Positions 1 through 11,040 of a stretch of 64,000 nucleotides of DNA are shown in pieces (the stretch's first letter is position 1; each line of letters starts with the position of its first letter). Location: the NCBI GenBank assembly GCA_947359465.1, contig OX375880.1, positions 19,730,714 to 19,794,713 of the forward strand, read 5' to 3'. Both the position numbers and the translations under genes were made by a program. The notes below the pieces were generated by a model that saw only the letters and a program-made list of their open reading frames with translations, was not told the DNA's origin and did no database searches. This DNA comes from Metellina segmentata (taxonomy: Eukaryota > Arthropoda > Arachnida > Araneae > Tetragnathidae).

Positions 1-1239
1 CAGCATCCGGTTGAGAGTGTGTGTGTCCACATCAGGGACATCCTGCGAGGTGGAGTTGGCCTCCTGCATGTCGCTGCAGAACATGGCCCTGAAGACTGGG
101 GATCGGGCACTCAGGACGTTCTTGTGAACGGGAAAGGAGACGTCGCCCGAGCGGAGTTCGAAGTCGTACAAGGTTTGGTCCTTGTAGATGGACAGGAGGT
201 CTTCTCTTAGAATGGCCACCGAGTCGCTCCTCTGTTGGGAGGTATCAGGCTGGTCGAAAATCTGCTCTATGGTTTGAATGCTAGCTTCCGAAGTGGTGGA
301 AAAGTCATCAATTGGACAGTCTGCTTCCATATCTACAGATCCACCGGAAGCACTTTCGAAGGTTCCAGATATGTTGTTCACACTAGCAATGATCTCGGTA
401 TGTATACTGTGGTAGGCAACGTTTTCCAAAAGCTCTTGCCTTGACGGGAAGTATGGAAGTAGCCAAGTTTGGGGACGACTGGATCGATTGAACTTATGTC
501 TGTCTTGAAAGCATTTAATCGTTTTGTTATCAGTATTCAAAACGGAAAGTTTACACGTTAGTAATAATGGCTCATCATTATCCATACTCGATATTTTAAA
601 ATGTAGAAGTGCATTACTAAGCGGGGTACCTCTAAAAGAATAAGTGAATACAAATGCATTTTTGACAAATGGCGTCTCGTTAAATGATACGTAATATTCA
701 TTCTCCTGATCTGGCCCAAGAGTTTTTAAAAATCCGACCCCAAATAGAAAAGATGCTCTTCGAACATCGATACGAGAGCGAGCGGAATACTGTGCACGAT
801 ATGAGGTATCACCGGAGTAACTCTTTAGGCGGCATCGCACGGTCAATGTGTCGTGTGGCAGGAATGACGACCTTTTGCTCCAGAACACCTCTTCATACGT
901 AGGGCAACCAGGCAGATCAATTGGTGTGTTCCTTTTGAATTCTTGATTTCGTATAATCCCGGTTGTAAGAGCCGATCCGTTACCATCAAGGAAAGACAAT
1001 TCACAGTCCCAAATGTCAGAAATATCATCATCTGACATTTCAAACTGTACACGTAGGTGTTTATTTCTTTCCTCCGTACTTTTTGGAAAGAGATGTAGGT
1101 AAGTGGCAATTCCGCCCCAATTTCTAAAGTCAGGACTAGTTATTTTCTCTCCGTGACACTCACTGTCCCAGTAGCTGAAATTCTCGATCCTCCACAGTAA
1201 CGTCACAACCTCCTTATTTTCCGTTTCCACACTCGCCAT
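1..1239 (-). CDS. MATH-BTB (speckle-type POZ / TDPOZ-like) protein, copy 1, 3' part cut by window edge
   Basis: Reads without a stop for 413 codons from an ATG at 1239 to base 1, where it runs off the window inside the BTB domain (last visible residues NRML). It is homologous throughout to the intact copy at 7272-8843. The N-terminal MATH domain begins almost at once with LLWRIENFSYW, a second MATH-like segment follows, then the start of BTB with FPVHKNVLSARSPVF and AMF. Length differences from copy 2 are in-frame (loss of 6 nt near 800, gain of 3 nt near 390), so selection for an open frame is plausible. The start is the ATG of MASVE: copy 2 has an earlier in-frame ATG, but that codon is absent here. 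By family knowledge MATH binds substrates and BTB binds Cullin-3. Orthology to vertebrate SPOP is not claimed. Confidence 0.88.
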   Translation of the reverse strand, partial: MASVETENKEVVTLLWRIENFSYWDSECHGEKITSPDFRNWGGIATYLHLFPKSTEERNKHLRVQFEMSDDDISDIWDCELSFLDGNGSALTTGIIRNQEFKRNTPIDLPGCPTYEEVFWSKRSSFLPHDTLTVRCRLKSYSGDTSYRAQYSARSRIDVRRASFLFGVGFLKTLGPDQENEYYVSFNETPFVKNAFVFTYSFRGTPLSNALLHFKISSMDNDEPLLLTCKLSVLNTDNKTIKCFQDRHKFNRSSRPQTWLLPYFPSRQELLENVAYHSIHTEIIASVNNISGTFESASGGSVDMEADCPIDDFSTTSEASIQTIEQIFDQPDTSQQRSDSVAILREDLLSIYKDQTLYDFELRSGDVSFPVHKNVLSARSPVFRAMFCSDMQEANSTSQDVPDVDTHTLNRML

Positions 1240-1526
1240 GGAAGAGAAGCTTCTTGCACACTTGTCCCCTATTGGCTGAGCTGCAGCTACACTTCTCCGT
1301 TCCTGCGACGATGGATCCGTGCGACGCAAAGACAGCACTGGCGATCGAGAGCTGAGAATATAGTAGATTCTCCTTTCGGGTGATCCGAGAGCGAAGGGAG
1401 CCAAAGAACTGTAGTGCGATGGACGCAGCTGAAACAAAAGGATCAAGTTTTGACTATGAAGTCAGTTTTGCATCGTGTGCACAAGCGATAAATTACTAAT
1501 TTGGACAAAGCATCATTCAGTTTGTT
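1240..1526 (-). promoter_or_regulatory. 5' leader of MATH-BTB copy 1 with candidate splice acceptor
   Basis: Closely matches the sequence upstream of copy 2 (8844-9119). Read on the minus strand, a pyrimidine-rich tract ending TTTTGTTTCAG lies at 1429-1439, about 190 bases before the ATG, as expected for the 3' end of an intron in the 5' untranslated region. The same position carries an acceptor-like sequence in the other three copies. No TATA box or transcription start can be assigned. Confidence 0.4.
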
Positions 1527-1973
1527 GTTGTTTCTCATGCCTACACTGGCAGACCAGAGGAGTGCCAGGCCCGTCGAAAACGGCAAGAGGCGAAGGGGTG
1601 CGCCTTCCATGTTATTGAGCCCCATCGGTAGGAAGTCCGACTTTGCTCGACATACATGACACATCCGTTTTACTGGATGGTCCCTTGCATACATCCATTC
1701 ACTCACACATATCGTAATTTAGATCTCAATCAGAGGCCAATAACCCCCTGATCAGGTACCCCCAGATGTATTGATTTGGTATGGGAACATGGGGGACTTT
1801 GTGACCACGACCTATTTAACGTGCCCCAGTCACCATTAGTGAACACGACGGTCTTAAGCCAGATCGAAGCGCCGATCTCGCAATCATCAGAATTGCAGGC
1901 TCCGCCGAGGACAGAACCCATAACCCTTCTGATGCGAGCCCGACGCTTTACTGACTACGCTACCGCGGCTCAC
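1527..1973 (-). mobile_element. tRNA-derived SINE (AAC-tail family), full-length insertion
   Basis: Inserted in the flank of copy 1 and absent at the matching site of copy 2 (around 9119-9129). Flanked by an imperfect 11-bp target duplication, TTCAGTTTGTT at 1516-1526 and TTCAGTTAATT at 1974-1984. On the minus strand it begins with an A-box-like segment (GTAGCGTAGTCAGTAAAGC), continues through a B-box-like GGTTATGGGTTCTG, and ends in AAACAACAAC next to the left duplication. The 3' body is unrelated to the abundant SINE family in this window. Confidence 0.75.
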
Positions 1974-2620
1974 TTCAGTTAATTCAATTTACCTTTGTGT
2001 TTGAACGCATTATTTTGATCTTAAACTTGTGTACTTGACAACAATATCCTTCGTTTCGAATCTAATCAATCCATTCATAATTCATTCTGCTAATCTTCTT
2101 GAGGTTAAAATTTAGAACTTCAAAATAATGTTTTCAATTCTGTCATAGTTTCCATCTAAAACATGAAAAACTTTAGAATAAGTTCGAAATAATTATGGGC
2201 AGCGGATTCGAATTAGAAGTAGGGTCTTCTGAACATTACATTTCAATTTACAAAATTAATCCGACCCAAACATGTTGGTCAAAGACGGAAATAAATGCAA
2301 ATACGTAAGTGATATAATCTCTGGTAGATACTGGCGGAGCGGCGAACTCCATGGGAGCCCACTCTTTTGAAGGAACAACTACGGGTGTAAAAATCAAGAC
2401 GTTTTGTTATCGTTTTAGTTTTTATGACGCAAGAGACATATTTGTTAGGGAGGTAATCTCACAAGGACTTGGAAAGCACTTGTTTACATGAAGAAAGTAA
2501 ATTTAACCACCCCCTTCGAAATATTAGAAAATCAAATAAATGCTGTTTCAAAAAGTAACAACGTTAGAAATTTTTCTAAATAAATTTAACATTCATCATT
2601 TTACATAGTTCGCGACAATA
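1974..2620. repeat. Duplicated upstream flank of MATH-BTB copy 1
   Basis: Aligns with 9130-9235 plus 9656-10170 upstream of copy 2, interrupted there by a SINE that is missing here. Shared landmarks include TTAAAATTTAGAACT, AAATAATTATGGGC and TTTGTTAGGGAGGTAATCTC. No coding potential was seen. Confidence 0.7.
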
Positions 2621-2772
2621 CCACACAAATTAAGGCACGTAATTTAATACCCTTATACCTACAGTCTAGTAGACGACGACAAATAAACATTGCTGTCACA
2701 CTTGATACATGGTTACGAGAACAGTTTTAATGCACTGCTGTCTACCTAAAATGCAACACTGTGACGGGAAGG

Positions 2773-3240
2773 TAGGAATTTTAAATAACGTCGTACCGGA
2801 ACAACACAACGGGTTATTGACGACGGTGCGGTTTCAGTCCCCAAGGGTAATGGTAATTTTAGTTAACGTCGTACTAGAGCAACACAACGGGCTATAGACG
2901 ACGGTCCTGGATCAATCCCTTAAGGGAAAGAGGACAACACCTCGTAATTTTAGACCACGGTCAGATGACTTGGATTAAAATTGGTAAACGTTGTAAGTGC
3001 CAAAAAGCAGAAATGTTGTGCGATAGTAAATCTTCTATATAACCAGATGCTGGTAATGGTAATAGTAATTTTAATTAACGTCGTACTAGAGCAACACAAC
3101 GGGCTATTGACGACGGTCCGGGATCAGTCCCTTAAGGGAAAGATCCGAGGACAACACCTCGTAATTTTGAACCACGGTCAGATGACGAAGCAACACCTGA
3201 GCTGGCACCCCACTCTCCAAACTTCCACACCAACCCAACG
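2773..3240 (-). repeat. Three stacked fragments of the young SINE
   Basis: Minus-strand 3' portions of the abundant SINE are repeated at about 2773-2846, 2847-2975 and 3052-3240. Each begins with the family 3' end (reverse complement of GACGTTAACTAAAATTACC) and lacks the tRNA head. The third reaches the segment AACTTCCACACCAACCCAACG before it stops. Apparent short reading frames here come from the SINE and are not genes. Confidence 0.75.
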
Positions 3241-3480
3241 TGTTAGTGAATAATCCTTATTTTCCCTCATCAATACGTCATTACTGTCTGACGTCACCAC
3301 TAACGTCATCGCTGACTGTCTTATACTCAGTTGCTGCTGAGACCTTACTCAAAGGGAGTCTGTAAGCATAGGCGCTCCCTATTTTCTATTGTTTGTATTG
3401 TCTGTATTGTCAATTATCTGTGAATAATAAAGTAATGTTTGTCGTCCTTATGTTTGGCCACAATCTCAGCTAAACCAACA
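3241..3480 (+). mobile_element. Candidate solo LTR
   Basis: A 240-bp stretch opens with TGTTAGTGAATAATCC and closes with CTAAACCAACA, so it has TG...CA ends. It contains a polyadenylation-type AATAAA (GTGAATAATAAAG) about 50 bases before the end, as in an R/U5 region. No matching target duplication is visible; its left neighbour is a truncated SINE. It could also be an unrelated unique sequence. Confidence 0.35.
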
Positions 3481-3651
3481 GTGTGCAATCATTTTAAAAT
3501 TAATATTTGAAAAAATCATGAATCGGAATCTTACTATAATTTTATGGAAATATATTGAGAATGATTTCTAGTTATGCAAAATTTCAGCTCAACTTCATTC
3601 AACATCTCAGATTTAATTTTAGTATAGTCGTGAATTTGCATCTGGTTATGT

Positions 3652-3921
3652 GCCGACCAACCGGTATAGTGGTTAAGGTGTTAGCCTCTAGATCGAAAGG
3701 TTCCTGGTTAGAATCCGGGTTCGGGCATGGGTGTTTGTAAACGTATGGTGTAGAGGCGGCTGGTGCACCTTAAATCTGTCGTGGCCGAAATCTGACCGTG
3801 GTTCAAAATTACGAGGTGTTGTCCTCGGATCTTTCCCTTAAGGGACTGATCCCGGACCGTCGTCAATAGCCCGTTGTGTTGCTCTAGTACGACGTTAACT
3901 AAAATTACCATTACCATTACC
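3652..3921 (+). mobile_element. Young tRNA-derived SINE with internal deletion
   Basis: Has the complete tRNA-like head (GCCGACCAACCGG, A box TAGTGGTTAAGGTG, damaged B box) and the normal 3' end with three ATTACC units. About 60 bases of the body (between GGCCGAAA and TCTGACCGTGG) are missing. Confidence 0.85.
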
Positions 3922-4085
3922 TTTCTAAACAGTATGAACTTTTGACATTAAAATTGGAATTTGAAGTTAAATTTTGAGAAGATTAGAAACTGTGTATCAA
4001 AATAGTGCTTAATTTAGTATGAAGATGGCCCTTGTGCAAATTCTAAGAATTTGAATTTATAGAGGTAGGTATTTAAATAACTTAA

Positions 4086-5538
4086 AGGGACCGGGAAAGC
4101 AAAATTCGACTAAAAAATATATTTCTATTTTATTGCTCCTAAATATAGTTCAAAATCTCCTCTTTCCAATGATATATCACACTAGGTAATAGAATAAGAG
4201 GAAGTTTGAAAATTATGCACGTTTCCAATAAGCACTTCACATCTGACACGGCCTTTCAAATGTAAACAAACCGTTTGTGGACATTTCTAATCTTTGTTAC
4301 TCCAACAATGTATATTATATTTTTTACTTTACTTTACTCAAATTATTTTCGATAATCTGGTAACAGTAGAGTTAACTGTAATCATTTATTTGTTTCTAAC
4401 TATTTTTATTAATTTTACCATTCGATATAAGTTAGCTTTTCTGAAACATGACATTTGATCTGTTATGGACTAGCAATAAGGATAAATGTTGGTTTTCTGC
4501 ACAATATGCAACAATCTGTCTGGGCAGAATATTTTTATTTACTGTCAAGTAACTTAAATCCAAATCACGGTCTTTGTCCAGTTGGGAATGAAAGCTGGTG
4601 GAAATTTCAACGTGCTGTAGCTAAAAGAGTGATGTGTATTACCATGATAAACACACACATATTGCCTTGCCTTATACTGCCTACATTTTGAAGACAATTA
4701 AATCAAATTTCAGAGACTTGGCGAATCCAGAATTGTTGAAAAAATGTGTTCACGGAAAGACTCAAAACCCAAATGAATCCGTGAAAAATGTGATTTGGAC
4801 TCGCGTTCCAAAAAATGTGTTTGTAACCATCCAAACTTTAAAACTGGGAGTGTTTGATGCTGTTTCCTGCTGCAACAGTGGAAATATTATAAAGTGCTAT
4901 ACATTATCTAGAGTTAAAATCAATCCAGGCTGCCATTTTATACAAGTTTTTGAGAAAACTGGACTAAGACCGTGTTATCGATGGAGAGCGAAAACTCTCC
5001 GAATACAGTAAAAAGGCCCGCCATGGAAAGAAAAGCATAAAAAAAAAATGAAGATACATGTATTAAAAATGAAAGAGATCACCCTTTATATAAATTATGA
5101 TTTCATTAAGGTTAGACGTAAAATTATTTATAAAAATTCATTTGAAATGTTTGAATCCATTTTTCTCAAAACTTAGATTTTTAAGATTCATGCCCCATTT
5201 TCTCAGAATCTACTGAACATAATGACTTAATATTTTTATGACATATTTGTGTTATATCTCTAAAGATTTAAACACGGGCATTTTTTGATTTTTTGAAAAT
5301 TGGATTTTTAGAAATTTAAATGTGTTAAAAAATGCTATCTAAAAAGTGATATTCAGTTAAAAATTGCAATAAAATTAAAAATTTTAAATAAAAATAAAGT
5401 GAGCTGTTAAAGTTTGTGTATAACATATCAGTCTAACCACCATAAAAATTTTGTGTTGATTACTATTATAGTTATTGAGAAAAAGGGTCTTGAATTTCGT
5501 GAATTTAACATGGAGGAGATAGGGCCTTCCCGGTCCCC
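4086..5538 (+). mobile_element. Kolobok-type DNA transposon, copy A (TTAA-flanked)
   Basis: Bounded by TTAA at 4082-4085 and 5539-5542 with short inverted ends (AGGGACCGGGAAAGC at the left; reverse complement of the right end GGGGACCGGGAAGGC). Nearly collinear with 29312-30703. TTAA target choice and GGGG-type ends fit Kolobok; piggyBac also uses TTAA but its ends differ. The enclosed transposase fragment is frameshifted, so the element is not autonomous. Confidence 0.75.
4455..5011 (+). pseudogene. Kolobok/Mutator-like transposase C-terminal fragment, frameshifted
   Basis: Matches the open copy at 29678-30232, but two extra bases near 4627 (AAAAGAGTGATG against AAAAGTGATG) shift the frame, so the reading splits into 4455-4691 and 4634-5011. 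The recognisable pattern is HGLCPVGNESWW, then HGKTQNPNES, IWTRVPKNVF and LKLGVFDAV, which I associate with the C-terminal part of Kolobok/Mutator-like transposases. The N-terminal catalytic portion is absent. Confidence 0.7.
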
Positions 5539-5543
5539 TTAAC

Positions 5544-6330
5544 ACTATCACACAACAGGCCATTGGCTTCAGTCCGAGATCAACCCTAGGAGGCAAAGAC
5601 CAAAGCACACCATGTAATTCTGAAGCGCGTTAAGCTGACGAAGACTCGCCAGAGCTAGAACACCACTCTCCAAACTTCCACACCACGCCAACGGGAGGTA
5701 AACTTTCGTAAACTCCGAAGAGAAAAATCCGAGGACAACACAAAATTTTGAACCACGGTAGAACACACAGAATGCACTGTTTAGAATGCACATAATTTTT
5801 TTTTGTATTGAAAAACCATTTTTGCTTGTGTCTTCCATTAATATGAATATTTCCCTTAGAATTACCAGGTGTTGCCTCGTCATGTGACAGAGGTTCAAAA
5901 TTACGCGGTGTTGTCCTCGTTTCTTTCCCTTGAGGGATTGATCCCGGATCATCAATAGCCAGCTGTGTTGCTCCAGTACGACGTTAATTAAATACCTACC
6001 TATCTACCCTTAGAACTGCAATTATGGCCTGGTGTAGAAGTTTGGAGAGTAGTGTGCCAGCTGAGGTGGGAACTTGTCACCTAAACGTTGTTCCAAATTA
6101 CGTGTTGTCCACGTTTCTTTCCCATGAGGATTGATCCCTTATCGTGGACATCAGCTCGCTGTGTTGCTCCAATGCGACGTCAATTAAAATCCCTACTTAC
6201 CCAGAATTGAAAATATCACGTTGTTTTACTCCAGTTCGACGTTGATTAAAACGCTTATTTTTCTACGGACAATTTAAACGATAGATAAGTAGTTAATTAA
6301 CGTCGTACTGGACTAACACGTACGGACCAT
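5544..6330. repeat. Cluster of old, diverged SINE copies
   Basis: Degenerate relatives of the abundant SINE lie on both strands: about 5544-5694 (minus), 5865-6000 (plus), 6034-6205 (plus), 6217-6260 (plus) and 6297-6330 (minus). Their 3' ends read GCGACGTTAATTAAA followed by CTACC-type tails, so they are an older subfamily. The block 5728-6320 is paralogous to 36843-37420. Confidence 0.65.
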
Positions 6331-7271
6331 CAAAAATTAAAAATCCATTAAAATCCATGGCAGATTTAACATGCACCTTCCTTCAAGTACACAATCACTG
6401 AGAGAAACTAGTATTTATTGTTCTTAATTTCAATTTATGAATTATATATATATATATATATATGAAAGAGTATAGTATATATGATTAAAGTCAAACTAGT
6501 ATCAAATAAATTACGTTCAATGAATAAAACACACAACTTTAACAGGAAGTTACTGCATTAACGTTTGGATACCATGTTTTATGCTACCCAAATAAATGTA
6601 ACTGATGATGAATGGTTTCGAAAAGGTGAAACTATGGTAGTGAAAATATGCATTTATTGACCTAAATATAGAGAATATCAAGCATAAATACAAAAATAAC
6701 ATATTAGATTGATCCACGAACTGATGTGAACCTGTAACCCAGAAATACATTTTTCTGACGCCATCTTGTACCATTTTAGCAAAATTCTATATAGATCAGC
6801 ATTTCGAACGAGATCTTATCCTATCCTTTCTAAAATATAATCAAGACGAATGTTTTACATTCAGAAAACTATTTTTAGAACACAAAGCAATATCAGTAGA
6901 TTTGATTTCCAACATAAAAACATTTTACACAAACTTATTTTAAAACCTTAAGCAAAGTGTCAATGTTTATGAGCACAAAGAATACTGCAATGAGACATCT
7001 TCAGTGTTTCACTTTTAAAAGAGTGATCTCACTGCCAGACGCAATCGGGACCTTATTCATTAACGCGGAAAGAATCGCGTAAAGCTTTCTTTATATCTTG
7101 ATTACAAGTCTTTCTATGATATTACAAGTAGCTGTTATCAAACATGACATTTTACGCAATTCTATGCATTTCGATTGCAGAATGTATTTGTAAAGTTAGT
7201 TTCTTATCACCAGTACTGCTTTCAAGTCTTAACTGATTACAGGCTAACATGCACTATGATGACATTGGCAT
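6331..7271 (-). repeat. 3' flank of MATH-BTB copy 2, conserved between paralogues
   Basis: From about 6550 on it aligns with 47760-48581 (downstream of copy 4) and, more weakly, 26460-27209 (downstream of the pseudogene). Landmarks are ACGTTTGGAT, GAATGGTTTCGAAAAGGT and ATTACAAGT. A short (AT)n tract is at 6446-6464. An AATAAA on the minus strand at 6653-6658, 614 bases past the stop, has a counterpart at 47884-47889 downstream of copy 4 and is a candidate polyadenylation signal. Confidence 0.55.
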
Positions 7272-8843
7272 TCATTTTTGAAGCTTTTTCTTGCATATCT
7301 CAATCATCGTTTTTCCTGCAAAGGATCCATTTCTCTCCACAAACTTTTCCCACTCCCTGGAGATCACTATCTCATCGTAGTGGATGAGAAGGAAATCGTG
7401 GACAAACGAAGTCATATCTTGGTCCTGGTGTCTGTCCGCCAGTTCCAAGATATCGCTCACGTTCGAGACACAGACGCCGGATCGCAATATGGACAAGCAC
7501 TCCTGCTTCAGAGATTGCACCTGGTACTTGTCTGCAGCGTAGTACAGCTTTGCCGCACTCTCCCACTGCAGGTCGTCCACGGTGCCTGAGTACAGGAAGG
7601 TCAGCATACGGTTAAGAGTGTGGGTGTCCACATCAGGGACATCCTGGGAGGTGGAGTTGGCCTCCTGCATGTCGCCGCAGAACATGGCCCTGAAGACCGG
7701 GGATCGGGCACTCAGGACGTTCTTGTGAACGGGAAAGGAGACGTCGCCCGAGCGGAGTTCGAAGTCGTACAAGGTTTGGTCCTTGTAGATGGACAGGAGG
7801 TCTTCTCTTAGAATGGCCACCGAGTCGCTCCTCTGTTGGGAGGTATCAGGCTGGTCGAAAATCTGCTCTATGGTTTGAATGTTGGCTTCCGAAGTGGTGG
7901 AAAAGTCATCAATTGGACAGTCACCTTCCATATCTACAGATCCACCGGAAGTACTTTCGAAGGTTCCAGATATGTTGTTCACACTAGCGATCTCGATATG
8001 CATACTGTGGTAGGCAACGTTTTCCAGAAGCTCTTGCCTTGACGGGAAGTATGGAAGTAGCCAAGTTTGATTACGACTGGATTGATTGAACTTATGTCTG
8101 TCTTGAAAGCATTTAATCGTTTTCTTATCAGTATTCAAAAATGAAAGTTTACACGTTAGTAATGATGGCTCGTCATTATCCATACTCGATATTTTAAAAT
8201 GTAGAAGTGCGTTACTAAGCGGGGTACCTCTTAAAGAATAAGTGAATACAAATGCATTTTCGACAGATGGCGTCTCGTTAAATGATACGTAATATTCATT
8301 CTCCTGATCTGGCCCAAGAGTTTTTAAAAATCCGACCCCAAATAGAAAAGATGCTCTTCGAACATCGATACGAGAGCGAGCGGAATACTGTGCACGTGAT
8401 GAGGTTGAGGTATCACCGAAGCAACTCTTTAGGCGGCATCGGACGGTCAAAGTGTCGTGTGGCAGGAATGACGACCTCTTGCTCCAGAACACCTCTTCAT
8501 ACGTAGGGCAACCAGGCAGATCAATTGGTGTGTTCCTTTTGAATTCTGGATTTCGTATAATCCCGGTTGTAAGAGCCGATCCGTTACCATCAAGGAAAGA
8601 CAATTCACAGTCCGAAATGTCAGAAATATCATCATCTGACATTTCAAACTGTACACGTAGGTGTTTATTTCTTTCCTCCGTACTTTTTGGAAAGAGATGT
8701 AGGCAAGTGGTATTTTTGCTCCAATTTGTAAAGTGAGGACTTATTATTTTCTCTCCGTGACACTCACTGTCCCAGTAGCTGAAATTCTCGATCCTCCACA
8801 GGAACGTCACAACCTTCTTATTTTCGGTTTCCACACTCGCCAT
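7272..8843 (-). CDS. MATH-BTB (speckle-type POZ / TDPOZ-like) protein, copy 2, 523 aa
   Basis: One uninterrupted frame ending in TGA at 7272-7274. I chose the ATG at 8843 (MASVE) because it is the methionine conserved in all four copies; an in-frame ATG ten codons upstream (8873) is also possible. Residues about 10-145 form a MATH domain (FLWRIENFSYW near the start, SSFLPHDTLTVRC near the end). Residues about 165-290 look like a second, diverged MATH-like unit. About 345-450 is a BTB domain (DFELRSGD, FPVHKNVLSARSPVFRAMF, FLYSGTVDDL, AADKYQV). The C-terminal 75 residues are a BACK/3-box-like tail. No signal peptide or membrane segment. By family, it is a Cullin-3 ubiquitin-ligase adaptor whose MATH part selects substrates. 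The 3' half is GC-rich relative to the MATH half and nearly identical to copy 4. Confidence 0.93.
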   Translation of the reverse strand: MASVETENKKVVTFLWRIENFSYWDSECHGEKIISPHFTNWSKNTTCLHLFPKSTEERNKHLRVQFEMSDDDISDISDCELSFLDGNGSALTTGIIRNPEFKRNTPIDLPGCPTYEEVFWSKRSSFLPHDTLTVRCRLKSCFGDTSTSSRAQYSARSRIDVRRASFLFGVGFLKTLGPDQENEYYVSFNETPSVENAFVFTYSLRGTPLSNALLHFKISSMDNDEPSLLTCKLSFLNTDKKTIKCFQDRHKFNQSSRNQTWLLPYFPSRQELLENVAYHSMHIEIASVNNISGTFESTSGGSVDMEGDCPIDDFSTTSEANIQTIEQIFDQPDTSQQRSDSVAILREDLLSIYKDQTLYDFELRSGDVSFPVHKNVLSARSPVFRAMFCGDMQEANSTSQDVPDVDTHTLNRMLTFLYSGTVDDLQWESAAKLYYAADKYQVQSLKQECLSILRSGVCVSNVSDILELADRHQDQDMTSFVHDFLLIHYDEIVISREWEKFVERNGSFAGKTMIEICKKKLQK

Positions 8844-9235
8844 TGAAGAGAAGCTTCTTGCACACTTTTCCATTTTGGCTGAGCTGCAGCTACACTACTC
8901 CGTTCCTGCGACGATGGATCGGTGCGACGCAAAGACAGCACTGGCGATCGGGAGCTGAGAATATAGTAGATTCTCCTTTCGGGGGATCCGAGAGCGAAGG
9001 GAGCCAAAGAACTGTAGTGCGATGGACGCAGCTGAAACAAAAGGATCAAGTTTTAACTATGAAGTCTGTTTAGCATTGTGTGCACAAACGATAAATTACA
9101 AATTTGGACAAAGCATCATTCAGTTTGTTCAATTTACCTTTGTGTTTGAACGCATTTTTTTTATCTTAAACTTCTGTGCTTGAGAACAATATCCTTTGTT
9201 TGGAATCTAATCTATCTTTTCATAATTAATTTTAC
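8844..9235 (-). promoter_or_regulatory. 5' leader and flank of MATH-BTB copy 2 with candidate splice acceptor
   Basis: Collinear with 1240-1526 and 1985-2090. Minus-strand reading gives ATCCTTTTGTTTCAG just before CTGCGTCC, with the AG at 9032-9033. This suggests the coding exon is preceded by an intron and that the first, non-coding exon is further right. Positions 9119-9129 are the empty site for the SINE inserted at 1527-1973. Confidence 0.4.
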
Positions 9236-9655
9236 GTCGACTAACCGGTCTAGTGGTTAAGGTGTTGGCCTCTGGATTGGAAGGTTCCCGGTTTGAATCC
9301 GGGGTTAGCTGATCTATATTAGGAGCAATGATGGCCGCCCATTGGATGCTCCTTCACAAATGTCCATCGCTTCCGATCATTGCACAGTATATGGATTGAA
9401 TTCCAATATATACGGTCATATGAAAATAATTTCCTTTTACTAAACTTAAGCTATCAGTGAAGGCTGGTATTAGCGCTACTGTTGGGACGATGGAATCGCT
9501 CACAAGAGCTCACGGATGAATATAGAACAACAGAAATCGCTTTATTTTTCTAATCTGCCTTTTGCAGAGTTATCTCTTTCGATGTTGAACAGTCGGGTTA
9601 GTGGACGCATTTCCGAGGCCAAAGTATTTGTTTAACATTCGCATCAAATCGTTTT
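9236..9655 (+). mobile_element. SINE with the common tRNA head but a different body
   Basis: The head (CGACTAACCGGTCTAGTGG, B box GGTTTGAATCC) is that of the abundant family, but the sequence after CCGGGG is unrelated to its body and runs about 350 bases to around 9655. The insertion is absent from the paralogous flank of copy 1 near 2095. The right boundary is uncertain. Confidence 0.55.
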
Positions 9656-10183
9656 TATGTGTACGAAGATTAAAATTTAGAACTCCAAAATAATGTTTTC
9701 AATTATGTCATTCTTTTCCCTAACACATGAAAAACTTTACAGACTGCAATCGAAATAATTATGGGCTGCGCGTTCGGATTAGAACGGTCTTCTGTACGTT
9801 CCATTTCAATTTACAAAATTAATACGACCAAATCATGTCGGGAGATGAGTGCAAATACTTAAGTGATATAATATCTTGTAGATACTGACAGAACGGTGAA
9901 GACCTTCTTCAGGAGAAGCCTACTCTTTTGAAGAGGCAACTACGAAGAAAAAATCAAAATGTTTCAGGGAGGTTGGTTGGTTTTATGCCTTATGGATCAA
10001 GGGCCATATTTGTTAGGGAGGTAATCTCACAAGTGTTTGTAAGGATCTTGTTTACATGAAGAGAGTAATTTACCCCCGGGACCGTAGTAAATCTCAATAA
10101 TAAAAGCTGTTTAAAAAAGTAAGTGTCAGAAATCTCAATTTAAGAGTGCTCAAAATAATTTTAACTTTATTGTCCTTAATTCG
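9656..10183. repeat. Duplicated upstream flank of MATH-BTB copy 2
   Basis: Aligns with 2105-2620; shares TTAAAATTTAGAACT and TTTGTTAGGGAGGTAATCTC. Contains no gene. Confidence 0.65.
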
Positions 10184-10510
10184 GGCCACCAACCGGTATA
10201 GTGGTTAAGGTGTTAGCCTCTAGATCGGAAGGTTCCTGGTTCGAATCCGGGTCCGGGCATGGATGTTTGTAAGCGTATGGTGTAGAGGCGGCTGGTGCAC
10301 CTTAAATCTGTCGTGACCGAAAGTCCTGACTTTGGGTTGGCGTGGAATTTTGGAGAGTGGGGTGCCAGCTCAGGTGTTGCTTTGTCATTTGACCGTGGTT
10401 CAAAATAACGAGGTGTTGTCCTCGGATCTTTCCCTTAAGGGACTGATCCCGCACCGTCGTCAATAGCCCGTTGTGTTGCTCTAGTACGACGTTAACTAAA
10501 ACAATTACCA
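10184..10510 (+). mobile_element. Young tRNA-derived SINE, full length
   Basis: Complete copy: head with A box TAGTGGTTAAGGTG and B box GGTTCGAATCC, the body including GTGGGGTGCCAGCTCAGG, a TTAA-containing CCCTTAAGGG block, and the 3' end GACGTTAACTAAAACAATTACC. Confidence 0.9.
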
Positions 10511-11040
10511 ATTATTATCAAGGACAACGCCTCATAATTTTAATTTTCAACCACGTTCAGATGACGAGACGCACACCACGCTGTCTTACGCGAGGACATT
10601 TGAGGCCACGACGGATTTAACGTGCATTTTCTAGCCCCCTTTGTTCGAACTCGCACCCCTACAGTTGGTAATCGATCGCTACTCACAGTTCATTATCGCT
10701 GATCCTACAAGGATAGGCAAATGAATAACACCGCAGTGTGTAAGCAATTCCTGCGCATCAGTATTGAACCTGTCAGCTGTATTAGAAAGGAGAACAGTGG
10801 ATCGGGTTTAAGAATTGCAATAGCGTTTTGTCGCGTTCCTGTGTATAAGCGGATTATGCCCGTCAAAAACTAAGGCGGTTATAGGAGCACATTTCTCAAG
10901 TTTGATACAGGAGTGATTGTGGCAGAGATCCTGTGGCGGATTATCCTTCCGGTATATCGGTGGTTGTGTGTGACGAAATGAAGACAATGATGCAGATATG
11001 GAATCCCTGGGTGCAAGAGGGATGAAGCGAGCGACGGAAT
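10511..11040. repeat. Old SINE remnant followed by sequence without a gene
   Basis: 10515-10700 is a diverged minus-strand SINE (GGACAACGCCTCATAATTTT, GAGGCCACGACGGATTTAACG, degenerate head with GTTCGAACTCG). 10700-11040 shows no gene; its last bases (AAGCGAGCGACGG) match 29068-29081 upstream of the pseudogene. Confidence 0.5.
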
